12,960 bases of DNA from an uncultured Coriobacteriaceae bacterium (GTDB taxonomy: Bacteria; Actinomycetota; Coriobacteriia; Coriobacteriales; Eggerthellaceae), in the NCBI GenBank assembly GCA_946623915.1, contig CAMORQ010000023.1, forward strand, positions 1 to 12,960, given 5' to 3'. The notes under the pieces are model-generated. The model searched no databases. It was not told where the DNA came from and saw nothing but the letters and a program-made list of their open reading frames with translations. Of the stretch, positions 12,952-12,960 are shown piece by piece (positions within the stretch are counted from its first letter, which is position 1; each line of letters starts with the position of its first letter). Both the position numbers and the translations under genes were made by a program.

Positions 12952-12960
12952 ACAGGCCTC

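Overview
The window looks like chromosomal DNA of a high-GC actinobacterium, most likely Coriobacteriia and probably Eggerthellaceae. This is inferred from codon usage, the protein types, molybdenum-handling genes typical of respiratory gut anaerobes, and a likely leaderless promoter. I could not search a database, so the family assignment is an inference.

Layout. Positions 1-582 (-) hold a protein resembling a DUF3800-like actinobacterial family, cut by the window edge. Positions 842-2600 (-) hold a two-gene unit: a multi-zinc-ribbon protein and a protein of unknown function. Positions 2601-3317 have no gene but are packed with inverted repeats beside tRNA-Leu(UAA) (3318-3402, -). Positions 3524-5448 (-) hold a DivIC/FtsB-like division protein with a very long basic Ser-rich N-terminus, coupled by an ATGA overlap to a Ppx/GppA phosphatase. 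yebC (5674-6477, +) reads toward moaC, and the 357 bases between them are almost filled by a tandem pair of 157-nt structured repeats.

Positions 6835-12871 form a molybdenum block. moaA and moaC (-) carry out the first two steps of molybdopterin synthesis. A divergent gene (8770-9195, +) encodes a molbindin with two Mop domains. A helix-turn-helix plus periplasmic-binding-protein-like regulator lies at 9355-10284 (-), and modB-modC (12871-10359, -) encode the molybdate ABC permease and ATPase. No modA is present. Instead ModB carries a signal peptide and about 220 extracytoplasmic residues before an ordinary permease domain. The block covers uptake (ModBC), storage or sensing (molbindin, regulator) and use (MoaA, MoaC).

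The most unusual structure is a repeat family present as two tandem copies at 6483-6824 and one inverted copy at 8370-8554. All three fold into long nested hairpins whose stems differ in sequence but keep their pairing. The third copy sits between the moaA promoter and moaA, flanked by two diverged copies of the moaA start, both encoding MKDSHGRTID with mostly different codons. The upstream copy opens a 72-codon frame that ends in a GTGA overlap with the moaA start.
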